Below are positions 1 through 7,117 of a DNA stretch of 64,000 nucleotides, piece after piece; the stretch's first letter is position 1; every line of letters begins with the position of its first letter. The notes beneath the pieces were generated by a model. That model did no database searches. It saw only the letters and a list, made by a program, of their open reading frames with translations, and had not been told where the DNA came from. This DNA is from Arthrobacter sp. QXT-31 (GTDB lineage: Bacteria; Actinomycetota; Actinomycetes; Actinomycetales; Micrococcaceae), in the NCBI RefSeq assembly GCF_001969265.1, contig NZ_CP019304.1, positions 2,418,001 through 2,482,000 of the forward strand. The letters are read 5' to 3'. Both the position numbers and the translations under genes were made by a program.

Positions 1-45
1 TTCGAAGTGGTCACCGTGGACGCACGCACCAACGCCACCAGGTAG
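1..45 (+). CDS. C-terminal end of a truncated upstream gene
   Basis: The window opens inside a frame read from base 1 that ends VDARTNATR with stop TAG at 43-45. Only 14 codons are visible, so no family can be named. The codons are G+C-rich at third positions like the neighbours. That this is a real gene end is an inference from frame and position. Confidence 0.4.
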   Translation, partial: FEVVTVDARTNATR

Positions 46-143
46 GGCCGTCCCGCCCTAAAGCCGCGCCCCCTTAAACTGGTAAGCGGACGCCAGGGCC
101 GCCGTCGTCAGTTCCAAACTGCAACGAAAGGCGCGATTCCCCC

Positions 144-1220
144 TTGAAGCTGCTGGCCGAGATGTTCACCCTTGCCCCGGCAAACAAGGACCATCATGTT
201 GCCACGCGGTGTGCCGTGGGCGTCTTCGTGCCGCTGATCACCCTCGTGCTGCTGGGCCGCCTGGACCTGGCGATTTTTGCGTCCTTCGGCGCCTTCACCG
301 GGATCTACGGCCGCGGCGAGCTGCACCGCAAGCGTTTCTTCATCCAGGTCCGGGCCGGCGCGCTCATGCTGCTGGTGATTCTCCTGGCCACCCTGACCGC
401 CCGCGCCGTGCACGCCGGCGGTGTCTCCCCGGTGGCCAGCACCTGGCTGCAGGTGCTGGCCACCACGCTCGTGGCCGGCGGCTGCTCGCTGGTGATCGCC
501 CGGTGGCGGCACCGGCCCGCCGGCTCGCTGTTCCACATCTTCGCGTTTGCCGCGATCGCGTCCATTCCCAGCCAGCCACCGCTCTGGCAGTGCATGCTGG
601 TGTCCGTCCTGACCACGATCTTCTGCCTGGCGGTGGGGCTGTCATCCCGCGTATTGCGCAGCCACCGGACCCCGTGGGAGATGCCGCCGCCCGTCCGGCT
701 GACCGCCGAGGAGAAGCGGGCAGCCAGTCTTGAGGCGCTCGGCTACCTCGTGGCCGCCGGACTCGCCGGCACCCTGGCCACCCTCGTTGGTCATCGGCTC
801 GGCTTCGGGCACAACTACTGGGCCATGGTGGCGGCGGTGGTTCCGCTGGTGGGACGCACCACGCGGCACCGCATCGCCCGCGGTGTCCAGAGGATCATCG
901 GCACGGTGCTGGGGCTGATCCTGCTGGCGGGCATCCTGTTGCTGCAGCCCGTGCCCTGGCAGACCGTCCTGGTGATCGCCATCTGCCAGTTCGGTGCCGA
1001 GCTCTTCATCGCCCGGAACTACGTGCTGGCGCAGATCTTCGTGACGCCACTGGCCCTGAGCTCCACACTGCTCGTCTCACCTGCAGCGCCCGGCATCCTG
1101 CTCCGGGACCGCATCGTGGAGACGGTCATCGGCGCTGCAGTCGGAATCGCCGTGGTGCTGGCGCCCGCCGTGTGGACCCGGCTGGCGCGGCGGGCGCCGG
1201 CGGGGGTAGCGGGGCGGTAA
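144..1220 (+). CDS. FUSC-family integral membrane protein
   Basis: A 358-residue membrane protein of the FUSC type (fusaric acid resistance / aromatic acid efflux-like). It has two hydrophobic blocks, roughly residues 20-170 and 200-345, joined by a charged linker (about 172-195). The second block carries HNYWAMVAAVVPLVG, a characteristic FUSC core motif. Proteins of this family are thought to export aromatic acids or other amphiphiles, but many actinobacterial members have no known substrate. The start is TTG at 144 with GAAAGG about 12 bases upstream; ATG at 162 would remove six residues. Proximity to the 4-hydroxybenzoate genes is suggestive only. Confidence 0.8.
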   Translation: MKLLAEMFTLAPANKDHHVATRCAVGVFVPLITLVLLGRLDLAIFASFGAFTGIYGRGELHRKRFFIQVRAGALMLLVILLATLTARAVHAGGVSPVASTWLQVLATTLVAGGCSLVIARWRHRPAGSLFHIFAFAAIASIPSQPPLWQCMLVSVLTTIFCLAVGLSSRVLRSHRTPWEMPPPVRLTAEEKRAASLEALGYLVAAGLAGTLATLVGHRLGFGHNYWAMVAAVVPLVGRTTRHRIARGVQRIIGTVLGLILLAGILLLQPVPWQTVLVIAICQFGAELFIARNYVLAQIFVTPLALSSTLLVSPAAPGILLRDRIVETVIGAAVGIAVVLAPAVWTRLARRAPAGVAGR

Positions 1221-1267
1221 AACGCTATTCGGCCACCCGCCGCGCCCGCGGGGGCCGGTTGCCGGGT

Positions 1268-2632
1268 TTAGGAACGCCCGACGCCGGACGCCTGGCCGGG
1301 CGCCGGCGCGATGGCGTGGGGGACGGTCACCAAAGCGAGCACACCCAGCAGCGCGGCACCGGCGAAGACGTAGAAGCCCCACGGGTAGGCGACGCCGGCG
1401 GCGACCAGCGTTCCCGCGACGGCCGGTCCCATGATCGCGCCAAGACGCCCGACTCCCGCCGCGAAACCCAGGGCCGTGCCGCGGAGCCGTGCCGGGAAGA
1501 GCTGGCTGACCCAGGCGTAGACGAGGACCTGCGAGCTGAAGACGAAGACGCCGGTCACGAACACGGCAGCGTTGAGCAGGAATTCGCTCTGCATCTTGAT
1601 GCTGAGGACGGCGAGGAAGAGGGCGGACAGGCCGAACCAGAGGAGCACGATTTTCTTGGTGCCGTGCTTGTCGGCCAGGATGCCGGCCACGATCAGGCCC
1701 ACAACCGCGCCCACGTTGAGCACCAGCAACAGCACCAGGCCGGTGCTCACGGTGTACCCGGCGGAGGACATGAGCTGCGGCAGCCAGGTGTTCAGGCCGT
1801 ACACCAGCAGGAGCCCCATGAAGGATGCCACCGCAATTCCCAGGGCAACCAGCGGATACGGCTTGCGGGTGAGGTCGCGGAAGCTGGCACCGTCGTCGGT
1901 CTGGTCGGCTGCCAGCAGTGACGCCGGCGCGGCCTCGGGCTCTGCCGCCGGAACGGCGATGTGACGGTGCGGCCGGGCCGGCCCGCCCCGCCGGGCTTCT
2001 GCGGTTTCACCGGCGGCAATGATTTCGCCCTTGACCTCCGTGCCGGCTTCGACCAGGGGCAGGGTCTCAGGCAGCCTGAACCACAGGAACGGCACCAGCA
2101 CGAACCCGGCAACCCCTCCCACCACGAACATGATGCGCCAGTCCGGCACCACCAGGATGGCCAGGAACGCGGTGGCCACGGCACCCACGTGATAGCCGGT
2201 CATGGTCCGGGTGGTGGACTTTCCTGCCGTTCCGGCCGGGGCGTAGTCGTTCATATAAGCGAGGGCCGCGGGCAGGCAGGCGCCGAGCCCCACGCCTGCG
2301 AGCAGCCGGAAGATACCGAACATGGCGACGTTGGGGGCGAAGACCACTGCGAGGGTGAACAGGGAGAACCAGGCGACGCACGCAACCAGCAGCCGGCGGC
2401 GTCCGAAGCGGTCCGAGAGCGGTGCGATGAAGAGCGCTCCGATGCCCACGCCGACCAGGGAGATGGTGGCGGCATAGGTGGCTCCCACGGCGTCGAAGCC
2501 GAGGTCCTGGGTCTTGATCAGAGTGGGAATGACGGTGCCCAGCACCACCAGGTCGAATCCGTCCAGCACCATGGCCAGCCAGCAAAGCCAGACGGGCCAT
2601 TGGGAGCGGCGGGCAACAGAGAGCGTTGACAT
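1268..2632 (-). CDS. MFS transporter, aromatic acid:H+ symporter type (PcaK/BenK-like)
   Basis: A 454-residue, 12-helix major facilitator. The first helix carries DGFDLVVLG, the acidic motif typical of the AAHS family that imports 4-hydroxybenzoate, protocatechuate or benzoate. The loop between helices 2 and 3 has DRFGRRRLL, the MFS signature. The central cytoplasmic loop is long (about 60 residues, Ala/Pro/Glu-rich). ATG at 2632 is chosen over upstream codons because GAGG lies eight bases before it. It is divergent from an IclR regulator and close to pobA, so uptake of 4-hydroxybenzoate or a related aromatic acid is the likely job. The family is clear; the exact substrate is inferred. Confidence 0.87.
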   Translation of the reverse strand: MSTLSVARRSQWPVWLCWLAMVLDGFDLVVLGTVIPTLIKTQDLGFDAVGATYAATISLVGVGIGALFIAPLSDRFGRRRLLVACVAWFSLFTLAVVFAPNVAMFGIFRLLAGVGLGACLPAALAYMNDYAPAGTAGKSTTRTMTGYHVGAVATAFLAILVVPDWRIMFVVGGVAGFVLVPFLWFRLPETLPLVEAGTEVKGEIIAAGETAEARRGGPARPHRHIAVPAAEPEAAPASLLAADQTDDGASFRDLTRKPYPLVALGIAVASFMGLLLVYGLNTWLPQLMSSAGYTVSTGLVLLLVLNVGAVVGLIVAGILADKHGTKKIVLLWFGLSALFLAVLSIKMQSEFLLNAAVFVTGVFVFSSQVLVYAWVSQLFPARLRGTALGFAAGVGRLGAIMGPAVAGTLVAAGVAYPWGFYVFAGAALLGVLALVTVPHAIAPAPGQASGVGRS

Positions 2633-2711
2633 GGGAACCTCATTGTCCGGGTAGAGCTTTTTATGGAGTCGACGGCGGGGCTGCAGCTGCCGGTCTCGCA
2701 TTTCGACATGA

Positions 2712-2764
2712 GAGTTGTATCACCAGGGGGTGTAATCTGGGACAACTCAAACCATTCAATGGAA
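2712..2764. promoter_or_regulatory. Divergent operator/promoter region between the aromatic transporter and iclR
   Basis: GAGTTGT (2712-2718) and ACAACTC (2742-2748) form a perfect 7-bp inverted repeat around CACC-AGGG-GGTG. A TGTAAT box at 2731-2736 is a possible -10 for the regulator gene. Downstream, CCATTCAATGGAA (2752-2764) contains the 11-bp palindrome CCATT-C-AATGG and is nearly repeated before pobA. These are likely binding sites for the adjacent IclR protein. Confidence 0.5.
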
Positions 2765-2775
2765 GCGGGAGTGCG

Positions 2776-3525
2776 GTGGCCAATTCGGTTTCCGGGGATT
2801 CGGTGGTGGACCGCGTGGTGCGTGTCATCGCTGCGTTCCCTGCCGGCGCCACGGTCCTGCAGCTGTCCGAGCTGGCGGAGCGCGCGGATCTTCCCCTCAC
2901 CACCGCCCACCGGCTGGTGCGGCAGCTTGCTGCGCACGGGCTCCTGGAAACGAGTCCGGGCGGGTCCGTTCGGCTGGGGCTGCGGCTGTGGGAGCTGGTG
3001 AACCGCAATTCACCGACGCTGGCACTCCGGCAAGCGGCGATGCCGTTCATGGAGGACATCCAGCACGTCCTCAACCAGAACGTAAACCTGGCGGTGCTCG
3101 AGGGCTGGGAGGCCCTCTTCGTGGAACGGCTCTCGCGCCGCGGATCAGTTGCCAACCGCGCCCAGATCGCGGGCCGGATGGCAGTCCACGTGTCATCGGC
3201 CGGGCTGGCACTGATGTCGCACCAGCCCAAGCACGTCCAAGTCGAGTACCTGGACCAGTTTGCCGATCCCGCCGGAAAGGTGAGCCGTGAGGAGGTGCGT
3301 GCCCTGCTGGCCGAGGCTGCGAACCAGGGGTTCGCCGAACTGGCAGGCGTGATCGATCCGGACACCTGGGGTATTGCCGTTCCCGTCCTGAACGGCCAGA
3401 AGCGCGCCGTGGCGGCGATCGGCGTCGTCGTTCCCCTGCGGGAGATGCGCATGCAGGCCCTGGTGCCGGCGCTCCAGACGGCGGCGCGGGGCATTGCGCG
3501 CCGGCTCAGCGAAGGTGCCGGCTGA
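2776..3525 (+). CDS. IclR-family transcriptional regulator (PobR/PcaR-like)
   Basis: A 249-residue IclR-type regulator. Residues about 8-70 form the winged helix-turn-helix (LSELAERADLPLTTAHRLVR), followed by the effector-binding GAF-like domain with VNLAVLEGWEALFVERL and, near the end, the typical IAVPVLNGQKRAVAAIGVV. GTG at 2776 is preferred because GGAAGCGGGAG lies just upstream and it gives the usual IclR length. It lies between an aromatic acid transporter (divergent) and pobA (downstream, same strand), so control of 4-hydroxybenzoate catabolism is the natural role. The IclR members PobR and PcaU act this way in other bacteria; the effector here is inferred. Confidence 0.87.
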   Translation: MANSVSGDSVVDRVVRVIAAFPAGATVLQLSELAERADLPLTTAHRLVRQLAAHGLLETSPGGSVRLGLRLWELVNRNSPTLALRQAAMPFMEDIQHVLNQNVNLAVLEGWEALFVERLSRRGSVANRAQIAGRMAVHVSSAGLALMSHQPKHVQVEYLDQFADPAGKVSREEVRALLAEAANQGFAELAGVIDPDTWGIAVPVLNGQKRAVAAIGVVVPLREMRMQALVPALQTAARGIARRLSEGAG

Positions 3526-3544
3526 CGTCATTCGGCGCATGTGC

Positions 3545-3560
3545 TTCCATTCAGCGGAAT
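3545..3560. promoter_or_regulatory. Putative IclR operator upstream of pobA
   Basis: TTCCATTCAGCGGAAT shares CCATTCA-NN-GGAA with the site at 2752-2764 in front of the regulator gene. It is flanked by TTCC/GGAA half-sites and lies about 100 bases before the pobA start, where a promoter would be expected. Binding is inferred from the match only. Confidence 0.45.
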
Positions 3561-3662
3561 AGCTGTAACGCCGAACACAGCTCCCGGCGCACACTGTTAG
3601 CCAGCAACCACCTTCCGCCCGGGCCCCGGCCTTTGGGCACACGCGACGGAGCGAGGAACACC

Positions 3663-4847
3663 ATGGCACGACAGATCATCACCACCCAGGTGGCCATTCT
3701 GGGCGCAGGCCCTGCGGGGCTCATGCTGTCCCACCTGCTCGCCAAGGCCGGCATCGAATCGACCGTGATCGAAGTCCGCAGCCGCCAGGAAATCTCCGAG
3801 ACAGTCCGCGCCGGCATCCTGGAGCACGGCACAGTGAACATGCTGGTGGAGGGCGGCGTGTCCGACCGTGTGCTGCGCGAAGGTGACCGGCACGACGGGA
3901 TTGAGCTCCGGTTCAACGGCGAGAGCCACCGCATCGACTTCAAGGAACTGGTGGGGGAGTCGGTCTGGCTGTACCCGCAGACCGACGTCTTCATGGACCT
4001 CGCCGCCCGCAGGGAAGCCGACGGCGGCGACGTGCGCTACAGCGTCACCGACACCACCATCCACGGCATCGAGGACAATCCCAAGGTTTGGTTCACCGAC
4101 GCTGACGGCACGGAGTACGAGCTGCAGGCGGATGTCATCGCCGGGGCGGACGGCTCACGCAGCCACTGCCGTTTCCAGATCCCCGAGGCGCACCGCAAGT
4201 GGTACTTCCACGAGTACCCGTTTGCATGGTTCGGGATCCTCGCCGAGGCACCCCGCAGCTCCGACGAGCTGATCTACGCCAACTCCGAGAACGGCTTTGC
4301 CCTCATCAGCCAGCGCACCGAAACCGTGCAGCGCATGTACTTCCAGTGCGACCCCAAGGAAAGCGTCGCCGACTGGAACGACGAGAGGATCTGGGCCGAG
4401 TTCCGCAGCCGGGTCAACGGCAACGGCTTCGAACTCAAGGAAGGCCCGGTCATCGACAAAATGGTCCTGCCCTTCCGCAGCTTCGTGCACACCCCCATGA
4501 GGCACGGCAAGCTGTTCCTGGCCGGCGACGCCGCGCACACCGTGCCGCCGACGGGCGCCAAGGGCCTGAACCTGGCCATCCATGACGTGAAGGTGCTGTT
4601 CGAAGGGCTCGACAGCTACTACAACAGCGGCTCCACGGCATTGCTGGACTCGTACAGCGACCGGGCCCTGGACCGGGTATGGAAGGCCCAGCAGTTCTCC
4701 TACTGGATGACCACCATGCTGCACACCCCCGCCGACGCCGGCGACTTCGCCCGGGCCCGCCAGCTCGGCGAACTGAACTCCGTGGTGTCCTCCCGGCACG
4801 GCCAGGCGTACCTTGCCGAGGCCTACACCGGCTGGCCCTCGGCCTAG
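3663..4847 (+). CDS. pobA: 4-hydroxybenzoate 3-monooxygenase
   Basis: Flavoprotein that hydroxylates 4-hydroxybenzoate to protocatechuate with NAD(P)H and O2 in the cytosol, feeding the beta-ketoadipate pathway. At 394 residues it has the usual PobA length. The FAD motif GAGPAG is at residues 14-19, the GADGSRS motif lies mid-protein, and GDAAHTVPPTGAKGLN starts near residue 288, matching the second FAD-binding motif of PHBH. ATG at 3663 is preceded by GGAGCGAGGAA. An in-frame upstream ATG at 3633 has no ribosome site. It follows the IclR gene on the same strand. No ring-cleavage pca genes lie in the window, so the rest of the pathway must be elsewhere. Confidence 0.95.
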   Translation: MARQIITTQVAILGAGPAGLMLSHLLAKAGIESTVIEVRSRQEISETVRAGILEHGTVNMLVEGGVSDRVLREGDRHDGIELRFNGESHRIDFKELVGESVWLYPQTDVFMDLAARREADGGDVRYSVTDTTIHGIEDNPKVWFTDADGTEYELQADVIAGADGSRSHCRFQIPEAHRKWYFHEYPFAWFGILAEAPRSSDELIYANSENGFALISQRTETVQRMYFQCDPKESVADWNDERIWAEFRSRVNGNGFELKEGPVIDKMVLPFRSFVHTPMRHGKLFLAGDAAHTVPPTGAKGLNLAIHDVKVLFEGLDSYYNSGSTALLDSYSDRALDRVWKAQQFSYWMTTMLHTPADAGDFARARQLGELNSVVSSRHGQAYLAEAYTGWPSA

Positions 4848-4896
4848 CCGCGCCGTCGAGCCGGTGGCTGCCCGGGTGGCGTCCCGCCGTCGGGCT

Positions 4897-4902
4897 TAAC
4901 AT
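4897..4902 (+). promoter_or_regulatory. -10 box for a leaderless transcript (FAD monooxygenase)
   Basis: TAACAT ends six bases before the ATG at 4909, so transcription would begin at or next to the start codon. No Shine-Dalgarno sequence is present. Confidence 0.5.
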
Positions 4903-4908
4903 CGGTCC

Positions 4909-5940
4909 ATGGAAGCCATAACCATCATCGGCGGCGGCATCGCCGGCCTCGCGCTCGCGGCCGGCCTGGACCCGCAGCGCTTCGACGTCGCCATCCATGA
5001 GCAGCGGTCCGGTGTGCCGGCGGTGGAGACGTCACTGGCCATGTGGCCGGAGGCGCCGGCGGCACTGGCGGTTCTCGGCGTGCTGCCGCAGATCAGGGAG
5101 GCGGGGACCACCTTCGGCGGGATGGCCCTGCGCGACGCCGCCGGCACTGCCCTGGTGGCACCCGAGGTGCGCGGGGTCATGGGCGTCTCGCGCGCGGACC
5201 TCATCCGGATCCTCGACGCCGCCGTGCCCGCCTCCGTGCACCGTGTCGAGGGCAGAGTGGATGATATCCCCGCCACAGGACCGCTGGCATCGGGCCTGCT
5301 GGTGGGGACTGACGGCGTGCACAGCGTGGTCCGCCGCGCCTTCTGGGGCACCAGGTCGCAGGCCAGGCTGACGCCGTACCTGGCATTGCGCGGCGTCCTT
5401 CCGGCGCCCGTCCAGGACAACGCCGGCGGGGAATACTGGGGGCGCGGACAGCTGTTCGGCATCACGCCCGCGGCGGGCGGCAGGACCTACTGGTACGCCT
5501 CGTTCCGCTCCGGCCTGGGCCCGGCAGGCGTCGATGTTGCCCAGGCCCTGGAACAGGCACAGGAGTGTTTCGCCGGAAGCGCGCCGGCCGTCCGGACCGT
5601 TTTGGAGCAGGCCACGCCAGAGGCCACGCTCGCGCAGCGGATCTGGACCACGCCCGGCCTCCGCAGCTTCATGCGGCCGGGCGCCGTCCTGGCCGGCGAC
5701 GCCGCCCACGGCATGACGCCGAACCTTGGCCGCGGCGCCTGTGAGGCGATCGTGGACGCTGTCACGCTGGCGGAGCTTCTGAATGCCAGGCCCCTGGAAG
5801 ACGCGCTCAGGGCCTACAACCGGCAGCGCGCGCTTCGGACCCAGCTGCTCAGGCTGGCCTCCTCCGCGATGGCGGGCGTAGCCCTCACCGAACGGGGACA
5901 GCCGCTGCGCGACCGGCTGCTGAAGCACGCCGCGCCTTAA
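4909..5940 (+). CDS. FAD-dependent monooxygenase/oxidoreductase
   Basis: A 343-residue group A flavoprotein hydroxylase. It opens with IIGGGIAGLALA (FAD beta-alpha-beta fold), has LVGTDGVHSVVR near residues 128-140, and GDAAHGMTPNLGRGACEAI in the C-terminal half, the three hallmarks of PHBH-fold monooxygenases. The substrate is unknown; length and motifs resemble salicylate/6-hydroxynicotinate-type and polyketide-tailoring hydroxylases. It starts 61 bases after pobA on the same strand, but with its own promoter box and no Shine-Dalgarno, so it may be independent. A role in aromatic metabolism is an inference from the neighbourhood. Confidence 0.82.
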   Translation: MEAITIIGGGIAGLALAAGLDPQRFDVAIHEQRSGVPAVETSLAMWPEAPAALAVLGVLPQIREAGTTFGGMALRDAAGTALVAPEVRGVMGVSRADLIRILDAAVPASVHRVEGRVDDIPATGPLASGLLVGTDGVHSVVRRAFWGTRSQARLTPYLALRGVLPAPVQDNAGGEYWGRGQLFGITPAAGGRTYWYASFRSGLGPAGVDVAQALEQAQECFAGSAPAVRTVLEQATPEATLAQRIWTTPGLRSFMRPGAVLAGDAAHGMTPNLGRGACEAIVDAVTLAELLNARPLEDALRAYNRQRALRTQLLRLASSAMAGVALTERGQPLRDRLLKHAAP

Positions 5941-5977
5941 AGCTCACGGCGCGTAGTGAACGGACGACGGCGGGCCG

Positions 5978-6412
5978 CTAGTCCTGCTGAAGCGTTTCGG
6001 TGAGGTGGTGGGTGGGGATGCGGTCGCGGTCGTACGTGATTTCGGTGTAGCCGTGCGGTTCCGGCTTGCCGGTGGGGCTCAGGTTCACGAACACGATCTC
6101 CTCGATCGTGAGGATGCTCTGCCGCGTGATCATGTTGCGGACCTCGGCTCGCATGGTCAGGGATGTGCGGCCGAAGCGCGTGGCGGTCAGGCCCATCTCG
6201 ATCAGGTCACCCTGGACCGCGGAGCTGACGAAGTTGATTTCGGAGATGTACTTGGTGACCGCGCGGCCGTTGCCCAGCTGCAGGATGGCATAAATCGCCG
6301 CTTCCTCATCGATCCACTTCAGCAGGCTGCCACCGAACAGCGTGCCGTTGGCGTTGAGGTCCTCGGGCCGCACCCACTTGCGGGTGCGGAACGTGATGTC
6401 TTTGGTTTCCAT
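5978..6412 (-). CDS. Acyl-CoA thioesterase, hotdog fold
   Basis: A 144-residue single hotdog-domain protein. The segment ANGTLFGGSLLKWIDEEAA matches the active-site helix region of the acyl-CoA hydrolase (YciA/BfiT-like) family, with Asn and Asp residues that polarise the thioester. Members hydrolyse fatty acyl-CoA to free acid and CoA as cytosolic oligomers. It is convergent with the FAD monooxygenase (37 bases between stops). A TAATCT box sits six bases before the ATG and there is no Shine-Dalgarno, so the transcript is probably leaderless. The acyl chain preference cannot be read from sequence. Confidence 0.85.
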   Translation of the reverse strand: METKDITFRTRKWVRPEDLNANGTLFGGSLLKWIDEEAAIYAILQLGNGRAVTKYISEINFVSSAVQGDLIEMGLTATRFGRTSLTMRAEVRNMITRQSILTIEEIVFVNLSPTGKPEPHGYTEITYDRDRIPTHHLTETLQQD

Positions 6413-6418
6413 AGCGCG

Positions 6419-6424
6419 AGATTA
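6419..6424 (-). promoter_or_regulatory. -10 box for a leaderless transcript (thioesterase)
   Basis: On the minus strand TAATCT is followed by six bases and the ATG at 6412. No ribosome-binding site is visible. Confidence 0.5.
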
Positions 6425-6487
6425 GCCGACGGCGGCCTGCCCCACCGGAGTGTGACGGCCGCCGTCGTTGTTCGAAACCGCGGCGGC

Positions 6488-6991
6488 TCAGGCCATGGCC
6501 GTGTGCGCTGCGCTGCGGGAATTGAGCTTCTTGGCGAAGCAGTACGAGTGCTCGACGCCGATGTACGGGCCGAAGTTGGGAACCTGGCTGAAGCCGGAGT
6601 TCGCGTAGAAGTTGCGGCCGTCAGTCTGCACCGAGCCGGCCTCCGCCGTGACCCGGGTAATGCCCTGGGCAAAGGCCTCGGCCTCGAGGGCAGCCAAGAT
6701 GGAGCTCGCCACGCCTGAACCGCGGGTGTAAGGCAGAACGTAGAGGCGCTTGATTTCCGCAGTCCCGGAATCGAGCAGCCGCAGGCCGCCGCAGCCCACC
6801 GGCTGGCCTGACCCCTTGTCGTAGGCTACGAGGAACACCGCAGTGTCCGCCTCGGACGGTTTGGGCCCCGGCTCGTGGTCGGCAAACCCGAACCGGGCAT
6901 CGAGTTCGGCCTGCTGGGCGGCCCGCAAGTCTGCGCCGACCGGGTTGGACCAGCTGACTTTCCGGATGTTGAGCCGGGGGTTGGTCTGCAT
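6488..6991 (-). CDS. GNAT-family N-acetyltransferase
   Basis: A 167-residue single-domain acetyltransferase. Motif A is seen as AEIKRLYVLPYTRGSGVASSILAALEAEA, with the R-G-S-G-V acetyl-CoA pyrophosphate loop around residues 90-96. The C-terminal part has FYANSGFSQVPNFGPY, the usual motif B segment of small-molecule GNATs. The acceptor is unknown. ATG at 6991 has GAGG upstream (CGAGGCTCAG before ATG). It lies between the thioesterase and the large glutamate dehydrogenase on the same strand, with 126 unremarkable bases to the latter, so it is probably a separate transcript. Confidence 0.82.
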   Translation of the reverse strand: MQTNPRLNIRKVSWSNPVGADLRAAQQAELDARFGFADHEPGPKPSEADTAVFLVAYDKGSGQPVGCGGLRLLDSGTAEIKRLYVLPYTRGSGVASSILAALEAEAFAQGITRVTAEAGSVQTDGRNFYANSGFSQVPNFGPYIGVEHSYCFAKKLNSRSAAHTAMA

Positions 6992-7117
6992 CTGAGCCTC
7001 GATTCGCCGAAGGGGTGATGCAGATCAAGGCTAGAAGCGCGCCGTTACCGCGGTGTTTCCTGCCGGTAAGCGGCATGGGAACACTTGGCGCCGCGCTGTT
7101 ACGGACGGGCCATGTGA

